Source: Dehalococcoidia bacterium (GTDB taxonomy: Bacteria > Chloroflexota > Dehalococcoidia > SM23-28-2). From it: DNA of 21,842 nt. The DNA is taken from assembly GCA_022866185.1 (NCBI GenBank), contig JALHUG010000082.1:1-21842 (forward strand), written 5' to 3'. Under the pieces are notes generated by a model, which was given only the letters and a program-made list of their open reading frames with translations, had not been told where the DNA came from and made no database searches. Within the stretch, counting starts at the first letter, position 1, and every line of letters starts with the position of its first letter. The translations under genes were made by a program, and so were the position numbers. Positions 21,765 to 21,842 of the stretch are shown here, one piece after another.

Positions 21765-21842
21765 CTAGATGCGCAACACCACTACGGTGCCCACCTGCAT
21801 CAGGTCGCCCCAGGCTTGGGCCAGGCCAGTGGTGGGCTTGCC
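21765..21842 (-). CDS. C-terminal end of a probable thiolase, partial
   Basis: Only the last 25 codons are in the window, ending in TAG. The sequence (GKPTTGLAQAWGDLMQVGTV, then VVLRI) has the Gly-rich turn and final hydrophobic strand seen at the C-terminus of thiolase-superfamily and SCP-x-like enzymes. Its place just ahead of two DUF35 genes strongly favours that reading. Such an enzyme would cleave or condense 3-ketoacyl-CoA, the step after the dehydrogenases at 8810-10725. The fragment is too short for a firm call; the missing catalytic Cys and His lie outside. Confidence 0.5.
   Translation of the reverse strand, partial: GKPTTGLAQAWGDLMQVGTVVVLRI

Overview
The window is GC-rich, densely coded chromosomal DNA from a bacterium. 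My best guess is a Chloroflexota member of the Dehalococcoidia/SAR202 type. This is inferred from recalled family resemblance: the gene order dnaX-ybaB-recR-recO, an argF-cdaA-cdaR-der-plsY string, paired MaoC proteins with HSD17B4-like dehydrogenases, thiolase/DUF35 partners, and hairpin-rich repeats between genes. No rRNA, tRNA or CRISPR array was seen.

Layout. 1-1100 (+): the 3' part of tilS. 1260-5018 (-): a DNA metabolism operon dnaX-ybaB-recR-recO-fmdB-like, read from a promoter with perfect -35 and -10 hexamers at 5051-5078. 5224-5724 (-): ybeY. 6025-7446 (+): a secreted seven-repeat FG-GAP-like propeller. 7666-10725 (+): a lipid/acyl-CoA cluster of two MaoC-fold hydratase subunits and two tandem (3R)-hydroxyacyl-CoA dehydrogenases. 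10929-13244 (+): a second secreted propeller protein with seven delta-60 repeats, each holding a cysteine pair, followed by a LasA-type M23 peptidase domain. 13303-20402 (-): a tight eight-gene operon argF-cdaA-cdaR-der-plsY-HEAT-nudix-GNAT with a strong extended -10 promoter. 20745-21842 (-): two DUF35 Zn-ribbon/OB-fold proteins behind the last codons of a probable thiolase.

How the genes work together. The MaoC/SDR cluster supplies the hydration and oxidation steps of an (R)-specific beta-oxidation-like route, and the thiolase/DUF35 genes could supply the cleavage or condensation step. The long minus-strand operon joins arginine synthesis, c-di-AMP synthesis and its regulator, ribosome assembly (Der) and phospholipid synthesis (PlsY). 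The two secreted propeller proteins flank the lipid cluster and end in nearly the same C-terminal module: a VGG(I/M)AELP motif, a hydrophobic helix, then WYARRR. It looks like a sorting or anchoring tag.

The spaces between genes are not empty. Five intergenic regions hold related hairpin-rich repeats (1115-1264, 5080-5246, 8147-8338, 13248-13285, 20483-20648). One is bounded by perfect 10-bp inverted repeats and one by 14-bp direct repeats. Two of them appear to supply the stop codon of the adjacent gene (fmdB-like and ybeY). The clearest candidates for something undescribed are the shared C-terminal tag, the cysteine-stapled propeller-peptidase, and this repeat family.
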